Shown one piece after another: positions 47,041-56,432 of a stretch of 64,000 nt of DNA. Source of the stretch: an uncultured Clostridia bacterium (GTDB taxonomy: Bacteria > Bacillota > Clostridia > Oscillospirales > Acutalibacteraceae); contig CALGUK010000034.1 in assembly GCA_937920235.1 (NCBI GenBank), forward strand, positions 124,001 to 188,000. Direction: 5' to 3'. The notes under the pieces are model-generated. The model did no database searches. It was not told the DNA's origin and was given only the letters and a program-made list of their open reading frames with translations. Position 1 is the first letter of the stretch; each line of letters starts with the position of its first letter. The translations under genes were made by a program, and so were the position numbers.

Positions 47041-48240
47041 ATGCAAAAGGCAAAGAAAATAACCAGTATTTTGCTTGCTGTTATAATGTTCGCTACAATA
47101 TTTACCTGCTTCGCTAGTGCAGGTGCACCGGCTCCGACAGGTACATATAAGACATCAATTACATATGAGGTATGTCACGCAGACGGAACTGTAGCAACAT
47201 CAGTAACACCAGGTGAAATAGTAACAGTTAACGTATACGGTAACTCTGCTACTGCCAACGACAATCTTGACGCTTTCGCTATGTCTATTTACTTTGATCC
47301 GTCAGTTTACACATACATTGAAGGATCAGTAGAATGGACAGGACTTGTAAATTGGGTTGACGCAACAAACTCACCAATTACATTATATCAACCAGGTGCA
47401 ACAGCAGCTGTTTACAAAAACTCATCAGCTAACTGGACAGATGAAGAAAAAGCAGCTCATCCGGGCTGGGATACATTTGTATATGTTATAGGTACAAAGC
47501 TTAATGCTGGTACAGCATATCAGGTTCAGGAAAATGCTGATTCACCGATGTACAACATCAAGCTTAAGGTAAATGACGATGCTCCTGATGGTGGCGATGC
47601 TACTGTTGGTTGTCCCGCTTCTGTTTACTTTATTAGAAGAGGACAGACATACAACCATATCAGAACAGTAGCAACAGGTGCTATCACAGCTGCATCAAAG
47701 CAGAGTGACCCAACATCCATTCTTGCACACGGAACAATTCCGGTTGCTTCAGCTCCTGCAGGTCTTACTGTAGCTGACTGGAAAGACCAGATCAGATTCG
47801 ATAAGAATGCTGACGGCACTTATGCAGAAACATTCGACTTCAGAACTCTTGCTAAGATCGGTAACTTTGACGGCGTATTTGACAGCGTTGCAGATGCTCA
47901 GGGTGCTGATGACGGCGACTACATCGTAGATGCCGGCTTCGTATTCAACAGAGGCGCTGCTATCGACGCTGATGCAGCAAAGGCACAGGTTGAATCCGGT
48001 AACGGTTCATATTCTATCGTTCCGAATGCATACATTTCAACATCTTATGCTTCAGGCGAGTATGTAATGGCATGTCTTGTAAAAGATATTCCTGATGCAA
48101 GCAAGTCAGATACTCTCTCTTGCATGGGTTACGTTAAGTATGTAGTAGACGGCGAGCCAATGTACGCTTACGGCGAAGTTTCAACAGATACTTTCAATAC
48201 ATTGTACAGCACATATTATTCTCAGGCTTTCGGTGCATAA
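47041..48240 (+). CDS. Secreted protein with cohesin-like beta domain (399 aa)
   Basis: A signal peptide of about 30 residues (KKITSILLAVIMFATIFTCF) leads to a beta-sandwich-like domain: TSVTPGEIVTVNVYG, then LDAFAMSIYFDPSVYTY. This P-G-x-x-V-x-V followed by a strand and Y/F-D-P-S-V is the opening pattern of cohesin and related carbohydrate-binding folds, though the match is loose. No surface anchor motif (LPxTG, SLH) is visible. The gene follows the giant dockerin protein by 24 bases with GGAGG before ATG 47041. A dockerin protein beside a possible cohesin protein suggests that the two might bind; this is inference. Confidence 0.65.
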   Translation: MQKAKKITSILLAVIMFATIFTCFASAGAPAPTGTYKTSITYEVCHADGTVATSVTPGEIVTVNVYGNSATANDNLDAFAMSIYFDPSVYTYIEGSVEWTGLVNWVDATNSPITLYQPGATAAVYKNSSANWTDEEKAAHPGWDTFVYVIGTKLNAGTAYQVQENADSPMYNIKLKVNDDAPDGGDATVGCPASVYFIRRGQTYNHIRTVATGAITAASKQSDPTSILAHGTIPVASAPAGLTVADWKDQIRFDKNADGTYAETFDFRTLAKIGNFDGVFDSVADAQGADDGDYIVDAGFVFNRGAAIDADAAKAQVESGNGSYSIVPNAYISTSYASGEYVMACLVKDIPDASKSDTLSCMGYVKYVVDGEPMYAYGEVSTDTFNTLYSTYYSQAFGA

Positions 48241-48311
48241 TCACCCGGATTACTGGCTGAATTATTATGAATTTTACAATTATTGAAATGTTGAAAGGAG
48301 CTAATAAAGCG

Positions 48312-48437
48312 ATGACTCGTGAATATGTGTCACCCGATTTCGACGTAACAGTTTACGAAATCGAAGACGTAATTACTTTCTCAATCGGTAGCGGTTCACT
48401 TGATGGTGGCTCCGACGATTCCGGTTGGTGGGGCTAA
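48312..48437 (+). CDS. 41-residue acidic peptide ending in Gly/Ser/Asp and Trp-Trp
   Basis: A short frame starts at ATG 48312 behind AAGGAG (11 bases) and is followed by a strong terminator 50 bases later. It reads REYVSPDFDVTVYEIEDVIT in the first half and SIGSGSLDGGSDDSGWWG at the end. There is no signal peptide and no Cys. An in-frame upstream ATG (48267) would give 56 residues but has no ribosome site. I have an impression of similar tiny peptides with a Y-x-x-P...D-V-I pattern in gut Firmicutes, but cannot verify it. Being the third gene in the giant-protein transcript suggests a linked role, such as a small partner or modified peptide. Confidence 0.6.
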   Translation: MTREYVSPDFDVTVYEIEDVITFSIGSGSLDGGSDDSGWWG

Positions 48438-48486
48438 TATAACCCAGCTAAACAGATACTAGCAAACAATTAAAAAACTGAACGTT

Positions 48487-48522
48487 TCCCCCGGCGGACT
48501 TCCGTCGGGGGTTTTTGATTTT
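48487..48522 (+). terminator. Terminator of the giant-protein operon
   Basis: CCCCCGGCGGA and CCGTCGGGGG pair with a three-base loop, followed by TTTTTGATTTT: very stable. Confidence 0.92.
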
Positions 48523-48569
48523 CTTCCGCTTCTTCTCTCTCCTTTTATCCTCTTTTCACCACATTCCTC

Positions 48570-48598
48570 TTGACACGGTGTTGTTTTTTGTGTAAAAT
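48570..48598 (+). promoter_or_regulatory. Promoter of rny
   Basis: TTGACA (48570-48575), 17 bases, TAAAAT (48593-48598). The leader to rny is about 100 bases. Confidence 0.75.
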
Positions 48599-48703
48599 AA
48601 TAAAGATAGTATGGGATAGTGGTGTTCTGTACTTATTCATCTTAATTTCCTAACATATTTATATATAGCGAAATTAAATATCAGTTATTAGGAGGGACGA
48701 CCT

Positions 48704-50260
48704 ATGATTAAAATAGGCCTGGCGATTATTATTGCCGTTGTCTCTGCTGTTGTATTGGGAGCATTGGGCTTTATCCTTGGCGGTATCTATCGCAAAAAGG
48801 TTGCAGAAGCCAAAATCGGCTCCGCTAACGAAGAAGCATTAAGAATTGTTAACCAGGCGGTTCAGACTGCCGAGAGTAAGAAAAAAGAAGCTATTCTTGA
48901 GGCTAAAGACGAAATACACAAGTTAAGAAACGAAGTTGACAAAGAGCTTCGTGAAAGACGCGCAGAGGTTCAAAGACAAGAAAGAAGAATCGTTCAGAAA
49001 GAAGAAAATCTTGACAAAAAAACCGAAAATCTCGAAAAGAAGGAAGAACAGCTTGCTGAAAAAATCAAGACCGCCGATGCCAAACTCGAAGAAGTTGAGC
49101 TTTTAAAACGCGGTCAGCTTGAAATGCTCGAAAAAATAAGCGGTTATTCCAAGGAGCAAGCTAAAGCTTTGCTTATGCAGGAGCTTGACGACCAGCTCAC
49201 TCACGAAAAAGCGATTAAAATCCTTGATTTTGAGCAGAGAACCCGTGATGAGAGCGACAATCTTGCCCGCGAGATTATCACAGGTGCAATTCAGCGCTGT
49301 GCCGCCGACCACGCGGCAGAGGCTACGGTCTCCGTTGTTGCGCTCCCCAATGATGAAATGAAGGGCAGAATTATCGGCCGTGAGGGTCGTAACATCAGAA
49401 CGCTTGAGACGATTACGGGCGTTGACCTTATAATTGACGACACTCCGGAGGCTATCACCGTTTCAAGCTTTGACCCGGTAAGACGAGAAATCGCAAGAAT
49501 TACCCTTGAAAAGCTCATTCAGGACGGAAGAGTTCATCCTGCCCGCATTGAAGAGATGTATGAAAAGGCAAAGCGTGAGGTTGATGCCACTATCAAGCAG
49601 ACAGGCGAACGCGCAGTTGTTGATGCAGGAGTTAACGGAGTTCATCCCGAGCTTGTCAAACTTCTCGGTAAGCTCAAATACCGCACAAGCTTCGGTCAGA
49701 ATGTACTCAACCATTCTCTTGAGGTTTCATACATAGCCGGTCTTATGGCTCAGGAGCTCGGCGCTGATGTCAAGCAGGCAAAGCGTGCAGGTCTTCTCCA
49801 CGATATCGGTAAGGCTCTCGACCGCGAGTTTGAGGGTACACATATCGAGCTCGGTGTTGAGGCGGCTAAAAAATACAAGGAAAACGACAAGATTGTTCAT
49901 GCTATCCAGGCTCACCACGGCGAAATCGAGGCAAAAACAATTGTTGCTGTTCTTGTTCAGGCTGCTGATGCTATCTCAGCCGCACGTCCCGGTGCGAGAA
50001 GAGAAAACGTACAGAATTATATCAAGCGTCTTGAAAAGCTTGAGGAAATCGCAACTTCCTTTGAGGGTGTTGAAAAATCCTTTGCCATTCAGGCAGGTCG
50101 TGAAATCAGAATTATGGTTAATCCCGAAAAGATTTCAGACGAAAAAATGGTTATTGTTGCTCGCGATATCGCCAAAAAGATTGAGGATGAGCTTGAATAT
50201 CCCGGTCAGATCAAGGTTAATATCGTGAGAGAAAACAGAGTTGTTGATTTTGCTAAATAA
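48704..50260 (+). CDS. rny: Ribonuclease Y
   Basis: RNase Y is the membrane-bound endoribonuclease that starts bulk mRNA decay in Firmicutes. Its parts are all seen: N-terminal membrane helix ([20 protein letters not shown]), a long charged coiled coil (about 30-180, [12 protein letters not shown] and similar), a KH domain with [12 protein letters not shown], and the HD domain with [10 protein letters not shown]. Length 518 is normal. GGAGG precedes ATG 48704. ymdB follows, as in Bacillus. Confidence 0.97.
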   Translation: MIKIGLAIIIAVVSAVVLGALGFILGGIYRKKVAEAKIGSANEEALRIVNQAVQTAESKKKEAILEAKDEIHKLRNEVDKELRERRAEVQRQERRIVQKEENLDKKTENLEKKEEQLAEKIKTADAKLEEVELLKRGQLEMLEKISGYSKEQAKALLMQELDDQLTHEKAIKILDFEQRTRDESDNLAREIITGAIQRCAADHAAEATVSVVALPNDEMKGRIIGREGRNIRTLETITGVDLIIDDTPEAITVSSFDPVRREIARITLEKLIQDGRVHPARIEEMYEKAKREVDATIKQTGERAVVDAGVNGVHPELVKLLGKLKYRTSFGQNVLNHSLEVSYIAGLMAQELGADVKQAKRAGLLHDIGKALDREFEGTHIELGVEAAKKYKENDKIVHAIQAHHGEIEAKTIVAVLVQAADAISAARPGARRENVQNYIKRLEKLEEIATSFEGVEKSFAIQAGREIRIMVNPEKISDEKMVIVARDIAKKIEDELEYPGQIKVNIVRENRVVDFAK

Positions 50261-50287
50261 TTGCTCTGTTTCATAACGCTGAAAAAA

Positions 50288-50316
50288 TGCCCCGATGTCA
50301 CAACGGCCTCGGGGCA
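50288..50316 (+). terminator. GC-rich hairpin between rny and ymdB
   Basis: TGCCCCGA (50288-50295) pairs exactly with TCGGGGCA (50309-50316). No T run follows, so it is more likely a 3'-end stabiliser, a processing site or a weak terminator than a full stop. Confidence 0.5.
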
Positions 50317-50347
50317 AACTAAATTAAGACATAGAAACGGTGTGCTT

Positions 50348-51133
50348 ATGTCACGCATTATTAAAATTTTTTGCGTAGGTGATGTTGTCAGTCAGCACGG
50401 CTGTGACCATCTGCGAAAAAAACTGACAGAATTCAAAAGACAGAATCAGATTGATGCCGTTATTGTCAACGGTGAAAATTCTGCTGTGGGAAACGGTATG
50501 CTCCCACAGTCCTGCAATCATATTTTTACAAGCGGTGCTGATATGATTACAGGCGGAAATCACTCCTTTAAAAGACGCGAAATCTATGATTTCCTCGACC
50601 GTAATGAAAACATTATCCGTCCTGCCAATTTCGGCTCGGGTGTTCCGGGTAACGGTTACGGAATAATCGATAAGGGCGCATACAAAATCGGAGTTATAAA
50701 TCTTCTCGGCAGAGTGTGGCTCGAGGGACATCTTGACCCCTTTGATACTGTTGATAAAATCATAAACGAGCTTAAAAAAGAAACCAATATTATTTTTGTT
50801 GATTTTCACGCTGAAGCAACAGCCGAAAAAAAGGCTCTGGGATACTATCTTGACGGAAAAGTAAGTGCTGTTTTCGGTACGCACACACACATCCAGACAG
50901 CTGATGCTCAGATTATGGCAAATGGAACGGGATATATCACCGATCTTGGTATGACCGGGCCAGAGGAGTCGGTTCTCGGTGTGAAAAAGGAAATAATTAT
51001 CGATAAATTCAGAAAAGGCTTTACCACAATGTTTGAAACCGCCGAAACGGAATGCTTCATGCAGGGCTGTGTGTTTACGGTGGACAGAGACAGCGGTAAA
51101 ACGGTTGAGGTAAATGCTGTTACGGTGAGGTGA
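50348..51133 (+). CDS. ymdB: YmdB-family metallophosphoesterase
   Basis: YmdB hydrolyses 2',3'- and 3',5'-cyclic nucleotides in Bacillus and affects biofilm choice. The metal motifs are GDVVSQHG (Asp), VNGENSA (Asn), TGGNHSF (Asn-His), DFHAEAT and GTHTHIQTAD (His cluster), then GMTGPEESVLG. Length 261 is as expected. ATG 50348 gives a family-like start; a longer frame back to 50261 crosses the hairpin. The gene is four bases before the next. Confidence 0.93.
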   Translation: MSRIIKIFCVGDVVSQHGCDHLRKKLTEFKRQNQIDAVIVNGENSAVGNGMLPQSCNHIFTSGADMITGGNHSFKRREIYDFLDRNENIIRPANFGSGVPGNGYGIIDKGAYKIGVINLLGRVWLEGHLDPFDTVDKIINELKKETNIIFVDFHAEATAEKKALGYYLDGKVSAVFGTHTHIQTADAQIMANGTGYITDLGMTGPEESVLGVKKEIIIDKFRKGFTTMFETAETECFMQGCVFTVDRDSGKTVEVNAVTVR

Positions 51134-51137
51134 GCAG

Positions 51138-52631
51138 ATGAAAAACATAATAAGGCTTATTTCCTTGTGTCTTTGTGTTGCATTGCTTTTTTCTGCCTGC
51201 TCATCGGGGAAAAAACCCGATACCGAATTGCCCGAGGATCAGACCGTAAACGAACAGATAAGCTCGGAATCGACATCAAATAAGGGTGACGGTAAAATCT
51301 CATTGCCGTATAACAAGACGGACGGACTGAATCCGTATTTCGCGCAAAGCTATGAAAATCAGTATATCTGCTCGGTGCTTTTTGACCCGTTGTATTCGAT
51401 TTCCGAAAAATACGAGGCCGAGGGGAATATTGCCGAGAGTGTGAGTGTGACGGACAATATAGCTACTGTAAGGCTCAGAGGCGGAATCGACTGCCGTGGT
51501 TCGTCCGAGATAAATGCCGAGGACGTTGTTTATTCATTTAACATGGCTAAAAATTCGTATTATTGGGGTAACTGCCTTTCAGGAATCATTTCGGCTTCTG
51601 CCACGGGAATGCATACTGTTGACTTTACTCTGGAATTCAATGATATTTATGTTGCAGAAAAGCTTTGCTTCCCCGTTGTCAAGGTTGGAACAGGTGACAG
51701 TAAGGATGCTGTTCCCACGGGGAGCGGAGACTATTACCGTTCCGGTGACCGACTTATAAATGTGCTGAACGATGATAAGGTAATTTATCTGTCGCCGATA
51801 GGGACAAATGAAAGTGCGGAAAATGCCGTGAATATCGGTGTGACCGATATTTATTTCAATGATATGGCAGACTGTGACTATACGGTTGCTGCAGGAAAAA
51901 CCGACAGCGTTCTGTTGAATAATATGGTTTATCTCGGCCTCAACAGTGAGAGAGGTGCGCTTAACAGCTATATCAGAAATGCGATTGCGGCAAAGCTTGA
52001 TTCGGAGCAGATAGCGTTGTCATATTACCAGGGACACGCTTCGGGTGCAAAGCTTCCTGTAAATCCGCAGAGTGTTCTGGCACAGGAAATTCAGCAGATT
52101 GAGACTAAAGGCAACACGGAGCTTGCCGAAAATATTATTGACAGATGCGGATATACTCGGTATTCGGGAAAAGCACGGACAAACGGCGCATACACGCTGT
52201 CGTTATCGCTTATAGTCAACTCCGACAATCGATTCCGTGTTGCAGCGGCATACAGCGTTGCAGATTCTCTTGCAGAATGCGGATTTCTTATAACGGTCAG
52301 GTCACTTTCGTTTGATGATTACAGCAAGTGTATTGCTTCTGGTGATTTTGATATGTATATCGGCGAGGTAAAGCTTGACGCTTCAATGGATATAAGCGAA
52401 TTTTTCAAGGAATCCAATGTGCTCAGCGCAGGAATAAACCGTGATGAACGCGTTGCCAAGGAATATTTCAACTACCGTGCAGGAAAAATGACCTCCGCCG
52501 AGTATTATGACATTTTTGCGGAATATTATCCGTTTGTACCGTTAGTTTTCAGAAAAGGTTATGTGGTTACATCCGATGATGTCAACCTGAGCTTAAAAAG
52601 AATACCGTACAGTTTATATGACGGAATATAA
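51138..52631 (+). CDS. Lipoprotein of the family 5 solute-binding type (497 aa)
   Basis: Lipobox FSAC (Cys about residue 21). The mature protein resembles oligopeptide/nickel-type binding proteins (SBP_bac_5): ADGLNPYFAQSYENQ-like opening at TDGLNPYFAQSY, EINAEDVVYSFNMAK, and AEYYPFVPLVFRKGYVV near the end. Such proteins deliver peptides to ABC importers, but no permease or ATPase is adjacent, and the gene sits between ymdB and recG with gaps of 4 and 9 bases. Orphan binding proteins may sense instead of transport. Confidence 0.82.
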   Translation: MKNIIRLISLCLCVALLFSACSSGKKPDTELPEDQTVNEQISSESTSNKGDGKISLPYNKTDGLNPYFAQSYENQYICSVLFDPLYSISEKYEAEGNIAESVSVTDNIATVRLRGGIDCRGSSEINAEDVVYSFNMAKNSYYWGNCLSGIISASATGMHTVDFTLEFNDIYVAEKLCFPVVKVGTGDSKDAVPTGSGDYYRSGDRLINVLNDDKVIYLSPIGTNESAENAVNIGVTDIYFNDMADCDYTVAAGKTDSVLLNNMVYLGLNSERGALNSYIRNAIAAKLDSEQIALSYYQGHASGAKLPVNPQSVLAQEIQQIETKGNTELAENIIDRCGYTRYSGKARTNGAYTLSLSLIVNSDNRFRVAAAYSVADSLAECGFLITVRSLSFDDYSKCIASGDFDMYIGEVKLDASMDISEFFKESNVLSAGINRDERVAKEYFNYRAGKMTSAEYYDIFAEYYPFVPLVFRKGYVVTSDDVNLSLKRIPYSLYDGI

Positions 52632-52640
52632 GGTGAAATT

Positions 52641-54692
52641 ATGAAGTTCTCCGACGACATTAAATACATTAAGGGTGTGGGCGAAGCCAAGGCTGCAGCG
52701 TTCCGCACGGTTGGTGTGTCAACTGTCGGGGAGCTTTTGCGTTTTTATCCCAGAGCATATGAGGATTGGAGTAAGATTGTTCCGATTTCGCAATGCATAA
52801 ACGGTGAAAATGTATGTATCAGAGGCATTGTGATGTTCCCCGTTAAAAATGAGCGTGTCCGAAACGGAATGTTGATTGCCAAAGCAACGGTGACAGACGG
52901 TGACGGTGTTGTTGCGATAACTTTTTTCAATAACAGGTATATTGATAAAATGCTCAAAAGCGGTGAAGAGTATCTTTTTTACGGAAAAATCACTTTGGGA
53001 AGATTTTCCGCAAGAGAAATGGTCTCTCCTATGTTTATCAAGGCATCACAGAGTATGGAGATACGGCCGATTTATCCGCAAACCAAGAGCATCACCTCAA
53101 AAACCGTGCAGTCAGCAGTAAAAAACGCACTCGACAATATTGATGTTATTCCCGAAATCTTACCTGAGAGCATAATAAAGCGGTATAATCTGATATCTCT
53201 TGACAGTGCGATAAGAGGTATTCATTTTCCTAAAGACGATGAGGAGCTGCAAAGCGCAAGAGACAGGCTGATTTTTGATGAGCTGTTTATTCTTCAGCTC
53301 AGCCTTCTTTGTCTTAAAAACGAAAATACTGAAATTGCAACTAAAAACATAATAGAAAAGGATTTTTCTGAGGCGTTTTTCTCAATTCTGCCTTTTGAAC
53401 CTACAAATGCACAAAAACGTGCGGTTGCAGAAGCCGTAAAAGATATGAAAAGCGGCAAACAGATGAACAGATTATTGCAAGGAGATGTCGGCAGCGGAAA
53501 AACAGCGGTTGCGGCAACGCTTGTATATAATGCGGCAAAAAATTCAATGCAATCGGCTCTTATGGCACCGACAGAGGTGCTTGCCGTTCAGCATTATGAA
53601 ACCTTTTCGGGTCTTTTCAAAAATTCGGGTATAAGAAGTGCATTGCTCACAGGAAATACAAAGGCAAAGGAAAAGAAAGAGATTAAAGAAAAACTCAGGG
53701 CAAATGAAATTGATCTGATTATCGGTACACATGCGCTCATTCAGGAGGATGTGGAGTTTAATAATCTGGGGCTTGTAATAACCGATGAGCAACATCGCTT
53801 CGGTGTTAAGCAGAGAACGGGATTGTGCAGTAAGGGTGATAATCCCCACGTCTTTGTTATGTCGGCAACCCCCATACCGCGAACTCTGGCTCTTGTGTTT
53901 TTCGGCGACCTCAACGTTTCGGTTCTTGATGAGTTGCCGCCGGGACGTCAAAAAACGGAAACATACGCAATGAATTCATCAAAGCGCGGCGGAATGTTTG
54001 ATTTTATAAGAAAGCATCTCGATATGGGATATCAGGCATATATTGTGTGTCCTCTGGTGGATGAAAGCGAACAGATGCAGGGAGTTATGTCGGCGGAAGA
54101 GTATTTTAAAAAAGCACAGATTCCCTTCAAGGAATACAAAACGGGATTGCTTCACGGAAAAATGACTCCTGCGAAAAAAGATGAAATAATGATGCGGTTC
54201 AAGAGCGGAGACATTCAGCTTCTCATCTCTACGGTTGTAATTGAGGTTGGAGTCGATGTGCCGAATGCGGTTATAATGACAATAGAAAATGCCGAGAGAT
54301 TCGGTCTGTCTCAGCTTCACCAGTTAAGAGGCAGGGTTGGACGCGGAAAAACGAAATCGTATTGCTTTCTCGTTACTGATGCCAAGGGTGATGAGGCTCA
54401 GGCGAGAATGAAAATTATGTGCGAAACCACAGACGGCTTTAAAATTGCCGATGAGGATCTCAAACTTCGCGGACCCGGAGACTTTTTCGGTACGCGTCAG
54501 CACGGATTGCCCAAGCTTCGCATAGCAGACCTGCTGAATGACACAAAAATACTTATGCAAACGCAGGAGCTTGCGGGAGAGCTGATGAGGGAAAAAGAGG
54601 TGTTTAGCCGTCCCGAGTACAGACAGCTTGCTTTAACCGTATCAAAGAAGGTTAACAGTTTACAGGTTTCTAACGCAGCGAACACAATTTAG
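52641..54692 (+). CDS. recG: ATP-dependent DNA helicase RecG
   Basis: RecG reverses stalled forks and processes branched DNA. An N-terminal wedge domain with an OB-fold region (KYIKGVGEAKAAAF, then VCIRGIV) is followed by the helicase motor: LLQGDVGSGKTAVA (Walker A), DEQHRFG (motif II), SATPIPRTL (III), VVIEVGVDVPNA, QLRGRVGRG (VI). Length 683 is typical. AGGTGA precedes ATG 52641. Confidence 0.97.
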   Translation: MKFSDDIKYIKGVGEAKAAAFRTVGVSTVGELLRFYPRAYEDWSKIVPISQCINGENVCIRGIVMFPVKNERVRNGMLIAKATVTDGDGVVAITFFNNRYIDKMLKSGEEYLFYGKITLGRFSAREMVSPMFIKASQSMEIRPIYPQTKSITSKTVQSAVKNALDNIDVIPEILPESIIKRYNLISLDSAIRGIHFPKDDEELQSARDRLIFDELFILQLSLLCLKNENTEIATKNIIEKDFSEAFFSILPFEPTNAQKRAVAEAVKDMKSGKQMNRLLQGDVGSGKTAVAATLVYNAAKNSMQSALMAPTEVLAVQHYETFSGLFKNSGIRSALLTGNTKAKEKKEIKEKLRANEIDLIIGTHALIQEDVEFNNLGLVITDEQHRFGVKQRTGLCSKGDNPHVFVMSATPIPRTLALVFFGDLNVSVLDELPPGRQKTETYAMNSSKRGGMFDFIRKHLDMGYQAYIVCPLVDESEQMQGVMSAEEYFKKAQIPFKEYKTGLLHGKMTPAKKDEIMMRFKSGDIQLLISTVVIEVGVDVPNAVIMTIENAERFGLSQLHQLRGRVGRGKTKSYCFLVTDAKGDEAQARMKIMCETTDGFKIADEDLKLRGPGDFFGTRQHGLPKLRIADLLNDTKILMQTQELAGELMREKEVFSRPEYRQLALTVSKKVNSLQVSNAANTI

Positions 54693-54752
54693 TAATATTT
54701 TGGCGATATAATAACGGGGTAAACAGATAAAAGGGAAAGTTCAGGTGTTATT

Positions 54753-55412
54753 ATGAATGAAATAAAAGGATATCTGCGCGATTTTCGGATTGCCGTTCCG
54801 GAATCCGTATACGGTTGCAAAGGAATAAAAATATTCGGAAGACGAATAAAGTCAATAGTTTTTTCAACTGATGTCAGCATTATCCGCAACTGTAATGCCG
54901 ATGCTGTGATAGCGGTTTATCCGTTCACTCCGCAACCCGTGATAACTCAGGCGGTTATGATGGCAGCAGACTGTCCCGTTTTTGTCGGAGTGGGAGGCGG
55001 ACTGACAAAGGGCGAACGAGTTATAAATCTTGCAAGACACGCTGAATATCAGGGCGCAACGGGAGTTGTTCTGAATGCTCCGACCTCAAACGATACAATC
55101 CGTGAAACAGCAAAAATAGTCGATTTGCCGATAGTTATAACGGTCGTCAAGGAGGACGATATTCAGTCAAGACTCGATGCGGGCGCTCAGATACTCAATG
55201 TCTCGGCGGCGGCAAAAACTCCTGAACTGGTTGCAAAGATCCGCAAAGATTTTCCCAATATTCCGATTATGGCTACGGGAGGCCCGACGGAAGAAACAAT
55301 CAAAGCGACAATCGAGGCAGGTGCCGATGCGATAACCTGGACTCCTCCGTCAAACGGAGAGGTCTTTAAGGATATAATGGAGGCTTACCGAAAAGGCGAG
55401 CCGCATCCGTAA
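54753..55412 (+). CDS. TIM-barrel protein of unknown function (219 aa)
   Basis: Alternating strands and helices with barrel hallmarks: DAVIAVYPFTPQP, CPVFVGVGGGLTKGERV, GATGVVLNAPTS, PIVITVVKEDD, AQILNVSAAAKT, PIMATGGPTEETI and GADAITWTPPS. The two Gly-rich turns (VGGG, TGGP) resemble the phosphate-binding ends seen in KDPG-aldolase or tryptophan/thiamine-type barrels. No specific family is recognised. AGGTG precedes ATG 54753, and a TATAAT at 54707 may be its -10 box. An esterase follows 24 bases on. Confidence 0.7.
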   Translation: MNEIKGYLRDFRIAVPESVYGCKGIKIFGRRIKSIVFSTDVSIIRNCNADAVIAVYPFTPQPVITQAVMMAADCPVFVGVGGGLTKGERVINLARHAEYQGATGVVLNAPTSNDTIRETAKIVDLPIVITVVKEDDIQSRLDAGAQILNVSAAAKTPELVAKIRKDFPNIPIMATGGPTEETIKATIEAGADAITWTPPSNGEVFKDIMEAYRKGEPHP

Positions 55413-55436
55413 AAAAGAGGGAAAAAGGGGATTTTT

Positions 55437-56333
55437 ATGTATATACTTAAACCTGTTCTTCAGGCAAACTGGAAAAACACGGAAAGAAGCGACGCAAAGA
55501 GAATTGCTTCACAGACCGAGCCTACAGGACTTGAGCAGATTCTTGACATTCCGTATATTGATGACGGCGAAAAGGGACATTTACTGGATATTTATTATCC
55601 GGAGGGTACAAAAGAAAAGCTACCCGTGATAATTGATATTCACGGCGGCGGATGGATGTACGGTTATAAAGAAATAAACAAATATTTTTGTCTGCGTCTC
55701 GCAAAGAAGGGTTTTCTTGTTGCCTCAATAAACTACCGTCTGGCAGGCGATGTGCTTTTTGATGACCAGATCAGAGATATTTTTGCCGCACTTAAATGGC
55801 TGGGAAAAAATCTCGGTGACTACCCTGCCGATACGGATAATATTTTCCTTGCAGGAGATTCGGCAGGCGGTCATTTTGCCTGTGTGACAACAGCGGTAAA
55901 TCTCAACCGTGATATGCAAAAGGACTTCGGAGTGGAGCATATCGGATATGATTTCAGAGCTGTTGCGGCAATTTGTCCTGCCGTAGATTTGCTCAGTCCG
56001 AATGTGGTGATGAACATCAATGTTCCGGTTCTTCTCGGCGACGAATATAAAAAAAGCCCGTTCAGAAAGTATCTGGACATGAAAAATACCGTCTCAAAGG
56101 AATTTCCGCCTTTTCATATTATTACTGCAAGCGGAGATTTTCTGCGGACACAGGCATATAAGCTGAAGCGTATTTTTGATGAAAACGGAGTGGAATACAG
56201 ATTTCGCGATTATACCGAAAAGCTTGACGGAAAACCGCTGACACACGTGTTTAACGTAGTCAATCCTTTTTCTGTTTACGGCGATGATGCGAATGAGGAT
56301 ATAGCAACATTCTTTAAAAACAGAATGAAATAA
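55437..56333 (+). CDS. Alpha/beta hydrolase (carboxylesterase type)
   Basis: The HSL/acetyl-esterase layout is clear: IIDIHGGGWMYG (oxyanion HGGG), SINYRLAG, and GDSAGGHF as the nucleophile elbow with Ser. An acidic residue and a His follow later (SGDFL region and LTHVFN near the C-terminus). No signal peptide, so it is cytosolic. 298 residues. Such enzymes de-esterify plant cell-wall decorations or small esters; with dockerin genes nearby, a carbohydrate-ester substrate is possible but unproven. Confidence 0.87.
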   Translation: MYILKPVLQANWKNTERSDAKRIASQTEPTGLEQILDIPYIDDGEKGHLLDIYYPEGTKEKLPVIIDIHGGGWMYGYKEINKYFCLRLAKKGFLVASINYRLAGDVLFDDQIRDIFAALKWLGKNLGDYPADTDNIFLAGDSAGGHFACVTTAVNLNRDMQKDFGVEHIGYDFRAVAAICPAVDLLSPNVVMNINVPVLLGDEYKKSPFRKYLDMKNTVSKEFPPFHIITASGDFLRTQAYKLKRIFDENGVEYRFRDYTEKLDGKPLTHVFNVVNPFSVYGDDANEDIATFFKNRMK

Positions 56334-56365
56334 CTGTAAGTTTTTGTCACAAATAAGATAAAATC

Positions 56366-56395
56366 TTGACAAAACACAGCAGGATATGTTTTAAT
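56366..56395 (+). promoter_or_regulatory. Probable promoter of the small dockerin gene
   Basis: TTGACA (56366-56371), 18 bases, TTTAAT (56390-56395). Confidence 0.5.
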
Positions 56396-56432
56396 TATAT
56401 CAGAATTAAATTACAAGAGAGGTTGACAGATT

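Noticed and set aside
50351..51148. 265-codon open frame on the minus strand opposite ymdB
   Set aside because: It mirrors a strongly conserved metallophosphoesterase on the plus strand, has no ribosome site or family motif, and its composition is that of a reverse-frame shadow.
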